Source: Cenococcum geophilum 1.58 (Eukaryota; Ascomycota; Dothideomycetes; Gloniales; Gloniaceae). Taken from it: a DNA stretch of 64,000 nucleotides. A model generated the notes under the pieces. That model was not told where the DNA came from and did not search any database. It saw nothing but the letters and a program-made list of their open reading frames with translations. Positions 25,584 to 35,240 of the stretch are shown piece after piece. The stretch is taken from positions 2,352,746-2,416,745 of the forward strand of contig KV748194.1 in the NCBI GenBank assembly GCA_001692895.1, in the 5' to 3' direction. Made by a program: the position numbers and the translations under genes. Position 1 is the first letter of the stretch, and the number at the start of each line of letters is the position of its first letter.

Positions 25584-26410
25584 GGTACGCACGGGCCACA
25601 ATTTATTGGACGTAAACAACAATGTAAGGGATAGTCGAGACTCTTTAGCACGATATTTAATTATAACGATATACTCTATATTATAATTTGCACCCCCTAA
25701 TTAAACCTTTTGATGTAATATTACGATATACTAACTTTTAATAATATCGTTAAGTTTTCTAAACCAAAATCGTTATAATTAGAAGGGGTCTATTTAGCCC
25801 ATAAAGTAGGTACCCTACACCCTTTTAGGCTACTTAGTCTCCTTTTTCCAGTTTACTAACCTAACACGTGTCTTTTAGTATAACAATACTATTGATATTA
25901 CCATACGCTCGGCCGTACGACCCGTATCGTACTAAGGAGTTTTGACTGTACTCCAATCCTCATCATCACTAGACTTGGGCTTAATACCACGGCTTTTGAG
26001 AATAAGATTTTTATCTCATGCAGTACTACCATTCATAACTTTCCCGGTTTGTCGTAGAGGCGGTGAGCTAAAAGACTTAAGTACGTGTACTTACTACGTG
26101 TACTTACTACGTGTATCTACTTGTTGGTAAAGCTGTGCTGGCGTTCGCCTTGGCATTTCTGACCGAGGCCTCGCTAAAATGTCTCGAACCCCCAACCCTA
26201 ATCCTTGGGAGCATAGCTTACCCACGGCTTTTTGAGTCACGATATACCATCTAGTCGTTATAAATGTCGTATGCGAATTATACGGTCCCCTTAAGCGAAA
26301 ACTCATCAGGTATATAATCGCTGCTCTACGCAAAATGGGCAGGAATACTGATAACAGAAACAGTTCAAGCACACGAGTTACGGCACAGAACGGACCAAGA
26401 AATCCGCAAA
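25584..26410. other. Edge of the AT-rich block, no gene
   Basis: Base composition changes here from RIP-altered AT-rich DNA to normal genic composition by about 25,930. I see no convincing coding region. A GTAAGGGATA stretch near 25,625 resembles one end of the TCCCTT MITE family without a partner. A short tandem repeat lies at 26,083-26,115. Confidence 0.45.
26083..26115. repeat. Short tandem repeat, 13-bp unit
   Basis: The unit ACGTGTACTTACT occurs about 2.5 times in a row, starting at 26,083. It lies about 300 bp before the first complete gene. No function can be assigned. Confidence 0.8.
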
Positions 26411-27861
26411 GTGGCACCGGCTTTCGAACCCAATGCAAGCTTCGAGCTGCACTGCTCAGCCGGCGATCAACTTTCCGAATACGGAGACTATAATGGAGGA
26501 GATTGGGAATCTGTTGACGGTGATACAGAGCAGCAGACATTACTCCGACAAAAGCGACGGCGTTGCAGTACAACCGCGCGTGAGAAATATGGAGGCTCCG
26601 ATCGTATTACAATCCATGTAGCTAGCGATATACCATCCACGACAATCAAATCCCCGCTGCCCAGGGGACTAACTGAGGGTCAGCTCTTACAAGAGCTTCA
26701 GCGTCTCCAAGAGCAGCTTGCCGCTGGCATGCAAGAGTTGGAGCGCACAAAGTATGACCTTGTTTTAGAGCGTGCGAAAAGGCCAAACAACTTCGATGAT
26801 TACTACTTCTCCGATGCGGCGATATCCTTACGCTCCAAGATCAGGCAATGGGCGATAACCTACTTCGGGAATGAAGCTGGTTATGTTACGAGACGAGCTG
26901 CAAATCGCTTTCAACATCTTACCTCTGATTTTGCGGCGTACCTGGATTCAAGGGGATTCCGACCGTGGCTTATTCAAGCGCGATTGTGGGATCTTTTACA
27001 GCTCCAAATCTTCGACCAAAGTTCTCCGCGGCGATATGGCTACATTTGGACTGGTCCAACCAAGTCACAGCAGCTGGACATTGCACTTAGGGAAGGTTCG
27101 TCTATATCCACTGGAAAACACTAAAGCCAATTCTAAGTCATATAGCGACACGCTCGGCCAGCGACATCGAACGCAAAGAATTCAATGAATGGAGAGCATT
27201 AACATTCAACCTACTTTTCCCTGGCGAAGGACGGAAAACAACTCCTAGAATCAACATTCCCGAGATCACAGAGCAAGTGGTCCTGATCAGGAACAAGATC
27301 TGGAAAACTCTGAGGAGTTACGCAAAACGGATGCCAGCGAAAACGAGCAGTTTGGATGCAAAGTCCGCTCTGATGGACATTGTTGCTGACGCAGTAGTGC
27401 TTGATATCGATTTCAAGAAACAGATAGTGGAGTTCACACTCCCGCGATGGAAACGCAGGGAGGAAACATCTATCAAACAGTTTGGATATCGCTATAAACC
27501 CCAAAGCATGGAAAACATGACAATCCGCAATGAGGAACGCCTAATTGTAGAATTGTTAGTATCGCCGGCACTTTCTAAACGAAGAGATCCTTCCGGTAGA
27601 GACGATGAGGAGCCGACTATCCTGCTTAAAGCGCAAGTGATCTGCGATCATGTTCCTCGAAAACACCTAGGCTATTTACAGAGAGGCCTTGCACCAATTT
27701 TCACGATGCCTCCGAAGCAGACTGTGAAACAGGAACGGGAGCATACTTTGTCGCAGAAGTTTAAAGAATCCGGATTTGAAGACCGAGACCACATGAAGAG
27801 GAAACAAGCCAGACTATCACTGTTCAATGACCAGAGTTCCACCCAAAGTCACTTTTCCTGA
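26411..27861 (+). CDS. Unknown two-exon protein, 466 residues
   Basis: I do not recognise this family. Exon 1 is 26,411-27,095 and exon 2 is 27,146-27,861, joined by a 50-bp intron (GTTCGT...ATAG, with CTAAG as a possible branch site). The splice restores one frame across the junction (LRE-A-TRSASDIERKEF). The protein has an acidic N terminus, a short coiled-coil-like stretch near residues 80-115 (LLQELQRLQEQLAAGMQEL), and an aromatic-rich central domain (IRQWAITYFGNEAGY, RFQHL, YIWTG). A basic region follows that ends in charged residues. There is no signal peptide or membrane segment. It is the first intact gene beside the transposon block and shows no RIP damage. The gene limits are well supported. 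Function is unknown. Confidence 0.68.
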
Positions 27862-28839
27862 GTGGTACTTACCACCTCTGGAGGCTCCACAGATGCCACG
27901 CTGGTTAGTTAAACATAATAACTCCATACGGAATCCCTTCCTTATGTGAGTTGCCTCAGTCTTGCAAGAAATCTGAACTACGATACGTTTTGCCAAGGAA
28001 ATATATGGGAATAGCGGTTAAATAAAGTGCAACTGTGTTATAGGCCATCACATCGAACACATCCGCGACGCCTTTTCGATGGCGGTCTGCGATATGACAC
28101 CCCTTGTTTCCTGCAATCTATGAAACAGTAATGCTAGACTGCTCTCCTTCCACGAATTCGTCGCCTAGCACCTCACCACCATAGCGAAAAGAAAGCCATA
28201 TCTGCGAATACTATTATCCGCCTCCGTTGCACTCGAAAAAGCGTTTGGTATGTCACATAGTGCCTTTTGTCGCCATTAACTAGCCATACCATATGTTAGT
28301 CAGCGCCAATTCGCGACTGCAGTTGATCATGCTGCATATGAGGTTTTCGATTATCCAATCAACCAAAGGGAAGAAGTCGCTGAGAGATGAAGAAAATGTG
28401 CCCAAGGACTCTTCCAGATCCTTCCTCAGGCTTAACGTTACCTACAACCTTGGAAGGTAAGTGCGAAGATCATATTGTAACGTTAGCATCCAAACTGGGT
28501 ATAGAACGTTGTACCAGCGTCAGCAGAACCTCTCTTGCTTTAGCACTGCTTTAACAGTGGACTCCTCGTTCCTCATTCGTACTCCAGACTTGCCCTGACA
28601 CTTGTTTGGGCCCCTCGTACGCCTCTCACGTGCTTTAGATTCTATTAAATCTATTATAAGTAGATAAGCTTTGTAGAACCCTTCAGAAGACTAATTTCAT
28701 AGCTATATCTATAGCTACGTAGAAGGCGGATATAAGAGACGTACGTAGATTACTTCTAATCCATGACCCTGATGCCTATCCCAAGGCGTAAGATCCCCAA
28801 CAACACTCTTCCAGCTTGATGGCCATATATGCCTAAACC
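27862..28839. other. Intergenic, no gene seen
   Basis: No long reading frame, repeat pair or recognisable domain is visible. The AT-rich patch near 28,630-28,760 looks like repeat-derived sequence but has no clear termini. Confidence 0.4.
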
Positions 28840-30283
28840 ATGAGATTCCCGCCGCCGGAGGTAATTGCGAGCTGGCCAGCCCCCAATTACGCACACCCTG
28901 TCAACAGAGGACCGATATTGCTTATTGTCGAGCTTATAACCCTTGCCCTCATGTGCGTCGGTCTACGGCTATATGTCAGCTATTTTATGGTTTGGAAAAA
29001 ATGATGGGATGACTGGCTTATGGTTGCAGCAGCTTGAGCGTATTTCTTAGCATGCGTTAGGTCATGTCTAATTGTGGCGCAGATATTTGGAACTGGGGTG
29101 GCTATCTGCGTCGTTCTCAGTAGATGATTCTTCACGACCTTAAGTTACCCAAGCAGCCACGCTAACGAGACGTAGTTGCCCAAAGGTATGGATGGAATAT
29201 ACGTGTTTGGAATCTTACACTGTTCCAAACGATACAAGGGCGACAGGTAAGCTATCCCCGTTAGAGCAGGAACTTATTCAGCAACATTCTTCTTTCGCCG
29301 AATAACATTCGATACAAGGCCATCTTGCCTCATTTGTAGCAGGTCTCCATAGCCGGTCAAACGCTTTTTGTATTTGCTTCAGGATTCGAAAAGCTTCTAT
29401 ACTTGTAACTTATCTCCGGACAGCTGTTCCTGGGACTTGGTTTCGACGCCTCACCTAGGCTGCCATCGTCTTGATAAACTTCACCATAGTCTTTTTACCA
29501 TCATTCTCTGGACTCAGTGTATATATGTCAGGTCGGTGGCAGGCAATTTGTTCTGAAATTGCCGAAATTATTAAGACGGATATATTTTTTGCTAACTGTT
29601 CCATTCCAAACAGCCCAGCCTCTGAGTACTGGAATCTTTTTGCCGAACCCCGGACTTGCGAAGCCGAAGGGCTACCTTTGATGCGCCAAACCTGCGTTAC
29701 GGTTCTCAACGATCTCCTCGTCTACATCCTCCCAATGCCTACGCGATATCAGCTTAACCTCCCGCGTTGGAATCGCGTCGACCTTATGGTGGTTTTCGAC
29801 CTCGGAAGCATTGTTTGCATCGCTGGAGTCATGCGCACTATTTGTCGACCAAGATCGGCTTTGCTTACCCGGTTTCAGTTGCCTACCACCCTATTACTTA
29901 CCACCTGTTTCTGTTGCCTGCACCTACACCATGTATTTATAGTCTCATTTTCTTCACAGATCAATCTACACACGAGTCCGTTCGACACTATTTGGACACA
30001 CCACGTCGTTTACAATGCATACGATGTCACCTTGGAAGGATTCTACCTGTGGATCTGGACGGCTGTGGAGGTTAACCTTGGCGTCATCTGTGGCTGTATC
30101 CCTGCACTAAGGCCACTATGTTTCCATTGGGATGGTCAGACTAGCGCCTATTCCTCTGGCACAATCGTCACAATCGGCTCAGCTAGGCAAAGGGGGGCAA
30201 ACAGACCCATATACGATAAGTGGAACACGCAAATGATCAGTCCCGAACTCAAGACGAGGCCCAGTCATCGAAGTCCATGTTAG
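28840..30283 (+). pseudogene. SAT4/rhodopsin-like fungal membrane protein, dead copy
   Basis: The reading starts at 28,840 with MRFPPPEVIASWPAPNYAHP and continues ILLIVELITLALMCVGLRLY, typical of the first membrane segment of the fungal SAT4 rhodopsin-domain family. It then hits TGA (VWKK-stop-WDDWLMVAA). The 28,980-29,470 part needs several frame changes and has more stops. A long open stretch, 29,471-30,283, holds the family's C-terminal half: DLLVYILPMPT, VFDLGSIVCIAGVMRTI, and after an inserted repeat YDVTLEGFYLWIWTAVEVN and GVICGCIPALRPL. The family has seven membrane segments and functions in membranes. The role of this copy is lost. A 145-bp solo LTR interrupts it at 29,843. Confidence 0.83.
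29843..29987 (+). mobile_element. Solo LTR inside the SAT4 pseudogene
   Basis: The 145-bp segment begins TGTCGACC and ends GTTCGACA, so its termini are TGTCGA/TCGACA inverted repeats. It is bracketed by a perfect 5-bp duplication, CTATT (29,838-29,842 and 29,988-29,992). Removing the segment plus one CTATT rejoins VMRTI with WTHHVVYNAYDVT, the expected continuous family sequence. A related segment sits at 33,803-33,973. Both share a stretch containing GATCAATCTACACACGAG. No internal retrotransposon region remains. Confidence 0.9.
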
Positions 30284-31350
30284 TCTCAATAAATTACATC
30301 CACACCGGACCGTAATGAAGCGAGAAAGTCTGTGCCACCACGCCAGCATGTTAAAGTTCTGCCGAAATTGAATAATTATGAAGGGAATTACAGATACCCC
30401 GGTACACTATCACCATCTGGGTCAAGTCAAGAGAGAACAGCCAAGAGAGTCTAGCTGTAGCACATTAACAAATACCCCTTGTGACGTTCATAATACATTT
30501 AAGTATAATTACAGACTATAGCCAAAGAGGTTGTCCAATAAGCTGCAGTGATGGCAATAACTATATAATCAACCCGATTATGGCCATTCCCGTGCGGCCT
30601 TAGGCGATTATATACCCGGTTATGTATATTTATCTAGGGGTTATACGATTGCTATAACTAAGAAATACAGAGCAGAAGATTATTGCTATTGTTTTCGTCT
30701 TTGAAATTTTGAGGTGGCCCATGCGCAACCGATTACTGCCATCACTGAATTACCATAAGCCGCTGGAAAAGGTGTCCACGTATAGTGCTACTCGTTCGGT
30801 CTTCGTCACGCGTTGCGGGTTCTGGATGAGTACCGGATATACTTTAACATTGGATATTTGTTGGAGGGGATGATCAACAATGAGAACTCTTGAGCCTCTA
30901 TACACACAGCCAAGATCAGTTGCCAAGACACCCTTGGTCTATACCCAATATAGAAAAGCTAAACTGATAGGTAATCACGACCATCTGACAATATTGTACC
31001 TCTGTAACATGAAAGACCCGGCATGGCGCCTTACAGCAGCTAAAACGCTGTATGAGGGTAGAGCTTACGATAGTAGGCCTTTCGTCATAAGTAAGCATCC
31101 ATCATCTTTAGTCGCTAGATTTAGCCCAACCTCACTTTTAGTTATCCCAACAAAGAATGGGTATTATGGTTGAGATCTGCAAATTGTCACTGGCACTGAC
31201 ATTATGTCTTAGCATTGTGCAGGTGGTCTGAATAGGAATCGTCTAGAGTTTACATGTCATGCTGCTATGCATGGTTGCTCTCTTGTCTAGTGACTTACTA
31301 TTTACTCATAGCTATTATATTCTAATAATTCATTCGTATATCTATTCCAG
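30284..31350. other. Intergenic, contains one small MITE
   Basis: Apart from the CAGTG-ended element at 30,546-30,747 I see no coding region with family support. A 97-codon open frame at 30,880-31,173 has no recognisable domain and is probably fortuitous. Confidence 0.4.
30546..30747. mobile_element. Small hAT-like MITE with CAGTGATGGCA ends
   Basis: The segment begins CAGTGATGGCAATAA and ends with the complement of CAGTGATGGCAGTAA. It is about 202 bp and has no coding capacity. ATAAGCTG directly precedes it (30,538-30,545) and ATAAGCCG follows 7 bp after the right repeat (30,755-30,762), a likely 8-bp target duplication. CAGTG termini and 8-bp duplications are typical of hAT elements. Confidence 0.65.
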
Positions 31351-32020
31351 TTATCGACTTGTGTATTTTCTCACAAACAGCTGCACGACAGTCTCCTCTC
31401 CCCATCGCCGTCCGGGTGCCTCCTCAGCAAGACCAAATCCCACACGTTCGTATAAGGTTCTTGCCGCATCCAAACCTTTGAAGGTCCAAAGGTGGGTCTC
31501 TTCGAAACCTCTTATATCCACAAAACCCATGGCCTGATCCAATAACCGACGGCCAACGCCGCTACCGCGAACATGATCATCAACAATAAAGGCCCTGAGG
31601 TGCGCCTTGTTAGCGCCCAGATCTTGCCCGTCAATGAATACTGTTCCAACGATTTTGTTGCCTTCCATGGCCGCCCAGACTCCATTGCCGGGATGATCGA
31701 GGCGGGATAAGAGATCACCTAAGCCAGAGGCCATCATGATTGCTGATCTTTTCGGCGATCTCTCCAGCTTCAACAAGTTTCTTCAGCATTCGGCTCACGC
31801 TGGATTTTTCGAGGTTGAGGACTTGCGAAAGATCTGATGCTATGAGCGTCTTCTGCTCGCCGATTTCGAGAATAGTATGCACGCTTGAAGGCGACAGATC
31901 TGTGCCAGCAAGGGTATTTCGCATGAACCCAAGTTCGCGAACGAGTTGGCGGGAGGCATCGCGAATGGCTGGAACTAGAGAGATGAAGGATGGAGGTGGT
32001 GGTGGTGGTTGATCTGTCAT
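31351..32020 (-). pseudogene. MarR-GNAT fusion gene with internal deletion
   Basis: Two minus-strand frames overlap. The first, from MTDQPPPPPPSF at 32,020 (an upstream ATG also exists at 32,080), is a MarR-type winged helix: FISLVPAIRDASRQLVRELG, then a TLIASDLSQVLNLEKSSVSR helix-turn-helix and LVEAGEI. It ends at 31,715 after KISNHDG. The second frame, offset by one base, holds the C-terminal part of a GNAT N-acetyltransferase to 31,351: GVWAAMEGNKIVGTVFIDGQ, HLRAFIVDDHVRGSGVGRRL (acetyl-CoA loop RGxGxGRRL) and the RTLYERVGFGL motif. Bacterial MarR-GNAT proteins have about 90-100 more residues between these parts. An internal deletion with frameshift at about 31,740 has therefore broken the gene. 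It has no intron, which suits bacterial ancestry. That origin is inference. Confidence 0.75.
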
Positions 32021-32233
32021 GGTTGCAATCAAACCAGTGAGATGGTTGTAGAATGCAACTATTTGGCACGGTTGCGCCACTTTACCTCATAAATCAGACC
32101 CCCAGTGGACCGTTAGTACGGGCACTCTGCTCCCTATTACCAACGAACCCTCCGTGAGCCCGAGAGCTTACGGTACTAGCTTCGGTGGTAGCTTAAAGTT
32201 TTAAAATCCTATTATAATCTTGCCTTACTGCTA
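32021..32233. other. Spacer upstream of the MarR-GNAT remnant
   Basis: It presumably held the promoter of the dead gene. No element with matching ends is visible in it. Confidence 0.3.
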
Positions 32234-32355
32234 TCCCTTAACACGCTTGCGTCCATCACTAAATCGCGACTAGAATTAATTGAGCACTAGTACCCCGTGC
32301 AGCTTATTTGATTGGCTGACCTGTTATCGATAACGGATGGACGCGTGCTAAGGGA
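32234..32355. mobile_element. 122-bp MITE, TCCCTTAACACGC ends, TA flanks
   Basis: It begins TCCCTTAACACGC and ends with the complement of TCCCTTAGCACGC, one transition in 13 bp. TA flanks it at 32,232-32,233 and 32,356-32,357. The TCCCTT start and TA duplication match the 24,076 element, although the rest differs. A left-truncated relative ends at 34,230. Confidence 0.8.
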
Positions 32356-32714
32356 TACATACTTCTCTACATCAGGAAAAAAAATTGGGCACGTTTGTTG
32401 TAGTTAAAATTGAGGGTCTGCGTAAGTCGCGACTTGCGATTTTTGTAGTTTTTACTCGCAATTCGCGTATTTTGAAGCTTCCGTAGCTTCCACAGCTTTT
32501 ACAGCTCGTAACAAAATAGCTATTTAAAAAAAAAAAAAAAAAACCTAATTTCGCTTATTTTAATACGTAATCCTTATGATTTCTATTTAAATAACTACGA
32601 ATTTTAAATTTTATTTTAAGGAAAATCAAACTTTTAAAATACAGTTTCTATAACTATACCACTAGAATTAAGTCTTAATTTTAACTATAGTATAACTTGT
32701 AGAATTTAAATTAA

Positions 32715-33566
32715 GGACAATGGTAGATCGACACCCCCTAATTGATACTCGCACACCCCCTAATTGGTACTCGCACACCCCCCTTGATTCGGCTTAGCTC
32801 CTACCACATCTAGTTAAAACTCACGTGTGTTTGGCTCGTATGCATCTACGTCGCGAAAATCAAACTTTTAAAATGCAACTTTTACTGAACCACCTCAATC
32901 AAGTCTTGATTTCAATGATAGTATACGTAATAGAGTTTAAATCAAAGTCGGAATGCACCAAAGGACCCATCAGCAAAGTCCTGCTAAAAGGGCAAGGCCC
33001 CCCGACCTCCGTAAGCCCGTTGAATATTACCGCCAACACTCGGCAGAGCACTTGCAGCAGTATCTTTGACTTCCACCACCATACTCACTACCGTACTCAC
33101 TACCTATACTACTACGTACTTGCTCCTGAGTCGATTAATTGGATTGCGCAGTGGCTTGTGAGGCCTGGCTTGAACCAATTTGAGTGCTGCCTCTGCTTGG
33201 TGTTTGTGAGCTGCCTCCGCGAGCACGCCCGCGCTCGTGCCTGCGCCTGCGCCTGCGCCCGCGCCCGCGCCCAATACCCACGCGTAGTATACTGGTATTT
33301 TGTTCAAATGCTGATGGCTCGCGACGAGTCGATGTATCAACACGAACAGAGCCAGCCAGGTGGCCGCAGCGGCACTCTTACAGGTAGAGGCTGGGAGGTA
33401 AGGCAAATACGGGGTGATGTTTTGGGTATGGGCGCGCAACAGTTGCGGCTCGTGCGGATGCATACGAGCCAAACACACGTGAGTTCTAACTAGATGTGGT
33501 AGGAGCTAAGCCGAATCAAGGGGGGTGTGCGAGTATCAATTAGGGGGTGTCGATCTACCATTGTCC
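32715..33566. mobile_element. 852-bp long-TIR element with 8-bp target duplication
   Basis: The left arm, 32,715-32,845, and right arm, 33,459-33,566, form a near-perfect inverted repeat of about 108 bp starting GGACAATGGTAGATCGACAC. The left arm carries one extra 23-bp unit. TAAATTAA (32,707-32,714 and 33,567-33,574) is a perfect 8-bp target duplication, pointing to a hAT-like mechanism. The interior includes a GC-rich run of GCGCCTGCGCC type near 33,235-33,275. Open frames there (such as 33,104-33,478, minus) encode low-complexity Ala-Gly repeats and show no transposase, so it is probably non-autonomous. Confidence 0.85.
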
Positions 33567-33802
33567 TAAATTAAAGTTAGAATATACTAAAGGACCCCTT
33601 AGTAAAGTCATGCTAAAAGAGCAAGACCCTACAACCGTTATCATTTTTGATTCTAGCGTTTCGGTGTTCTGTGCACGGTCCAACTTTCGCAGGACGCTAC
33701 CAGGGAAAGGGATAAGCCTGTGAAATATTGCCGCTGATACTTGGCAAGCTATCCAACAGTGAGTGGTCCGTGCGGGAACACCTTTTTAAAACAATGCGTA
33801 CA

Positions 33803-33973
33803 TGTCAATCGGAAGTCCGTGCACCGATTATAAGAAAAGAAGAACTCGTGTGTAGATTGATCTATGAAGAAAAGAGNCTATTTATACATAAGGTATGAGT
33901 CACAGGTCGATGACCGAGTCGGTGACCGAGTCAAGGGTAAGACGGTAATAAGTAACTCCGATTCAGGTCGACA
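33803..33973 (-). mobile_element. Second solo LTR of the TGTCGACC family
   Basis: The 171-bp segment reads TGTCAATCGG...GGTCGACA on the plus strand, flanked by a perfect 5-bp duplication GTACA (33,798-33,802 and 33,974-33,978). On the minus strand it starts TGTCGACC and shares the block around GATCAATCTACACACGAG with the solo LTR in the SAT4 pseudogene, which lies in the opposite orientation. One N occurs at 33,877. No internal region is left. Confidence 0.85.
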
Positions 33974-34149
33974 GTACATATGTAGATTCCAGCAATTAAA
34001 TACCCACCGCAGTGCCTTCTTATCATGCTAGGATTTCTACAGAAAGGATAAGTGCTAGAAACCTCGTATTAAGCGACTCAGCTTCAAAGAATAAGCTTAT
34101 ATATTAAAATACTATGGTGTTTAGCCTCCATCAAAAGCTTCATATTCCT

Positions 34150-34230
34150 GAGTACGGGCGTTGAATGCAGCTCAATTGATTGGCTGGATCTTATCGATAT
34201 TAGCTGGACCCGAAGTGACGTGCTAAGGGA
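34150..34230. mobile_element. Left-truncated relative of the 122-bp MITE
   Basis: The stretch resembles the right two thirds of the MITE at 32,234-32,355: a GATTGGCTGG...TTATCGATA core followed by GACGTGCTAAGGGA, then TA. No matching left end is visible. Confidence 0.55.
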
Positions 34231-34715
34231 TAGAGGCATCTTAACTTCCACCGCTATTCTGACCACCTATAATACCACCTATGATACCACCTATAATACT
34301 ACCTACTTGCTCCTAAGTCGATTAAGTGGATTGCATAGTGATCTGTGAGGTAGTACTTAAACTAACTTGGTTGCTACCGCCCCTGCTTAAGGTCTGCGCC
34401 TACGCCCGCGCCCACACCCGCGCCGCATGGCCCTACCCTTTGGTGAACTCGTTGATGTTACCGAGGGCAAAGTTTGCGCAATCATACAGCTTCAACGGAG
34501 GTGGTTAAGAGCCATGGTAGATGTAGAGAAAAGTAATGTAAATGCGAGGTGTTAATTTAGGTATAGGCACGCGACCGTCGCGCACTAATGCAGATGTAAA
34601 CAAGTCAAACATGCTGACGTTCTAACCTGAGGAGGAATAATCCAAGCCTGTTCAATGGGGGGTGTGCGCGCAGTAATTAAGGGGTGTGCAACTAGTAGTG
34701 GCCCCCCTAAATTCA

Positions 34716-35240
34716 TTCTCTTTAAATTTGTTCCGTTAAATTTCTGCTAGGTTGTTTTGTCTATTAAATTGTCTAAGGTTTTATAAGCGTGGTAGATAGA
34801 AAGTCCTTATAGTAGTCATAAGGGCGAACGCATCCCGTTAGTCCTGCAGCTAACAGAACGGCTCTGCATTGGGAGTATGAATTCAATTAGTTAATAGTGA
34901 TAATATTACTGGTTGAACATGGAGGTGGAATTTCAGTGACAACCAGGTTTATAGATAATGCTCTGAATTCAGTAATATGGGTCACGGCACTGTAGGATTA
35001 GTCAATATGGCAGGCCTGTGATATAAATGTGTTGAAGTCGTAGAGGAGACCACGAATTCAGCTGAAAAGATTAGCATGTGGCATCATGTGGCTTACATAC
35101 CATCACTGGGACAAATGGGTAGGTGGTCTAAACATCAAATTTTTAATATGAATTCCAGTTACGTATCCACAGTGCATACTAACCTTGCAAAGCATCAAAA
35201 ACCAAATAAGACACCATTCCAACTTGCAGCCGTACTACTT
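34716..35240. other. Intergenic, 3' of the Snu66 gene
   Basis: No coding or repeat structure is recognised. It separates the mobile-element cluster from the gene-rich region and probably contains the Snu66 3' UTR. Confidence 0.4.

Larger units (their letters stand above)
32356..34715. mobile_element. Older decayed repeat that hosts the 852-bp element
   Basis: Segments 32,620-32,706 and 33,575-33,640 flank the 852-bp element and align collinearly with its interior at 32,856-33,000. Segment 34,250-34,440 aligns with its interior at 33,070-33,260, including a GC-rich (GCGCCTGCGCC-like) run. The right end near 34,640-34,710, with GGGGGGTGTGCGCGCAGTAA and AAGGGGTGTG, resembles that element's right end. 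The host therefore looks like an older, C-to-T altered member of the same family. It also contains a 19-bp A run (about 32,525-32,543), a degraded MITE piece (about 33,750-33,797), a solo LTR and an N at 33,877. Its left end is not defined. No gene is present. Confidence 0.5.

Noticed and set aside
26094-26573. 159-codon open frame on the minus strand
   Set aside because: It overlaps the start of the well-supported plus-strand two-exon gene and reads as an antisense shadow with no domain.
30880-31173. 97-codon plus-strand open frame
   Set aside because: No domain, low-complexity context, and an equally long open frame on the opposite strand.
33104-33478. Open frames encoding Ala-Gly and Arg-rich repeats
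   Set aside because: They lie inside the 852-bp mobile element and come from its GC-rich run. No domain, and similar frames are open on both strands.
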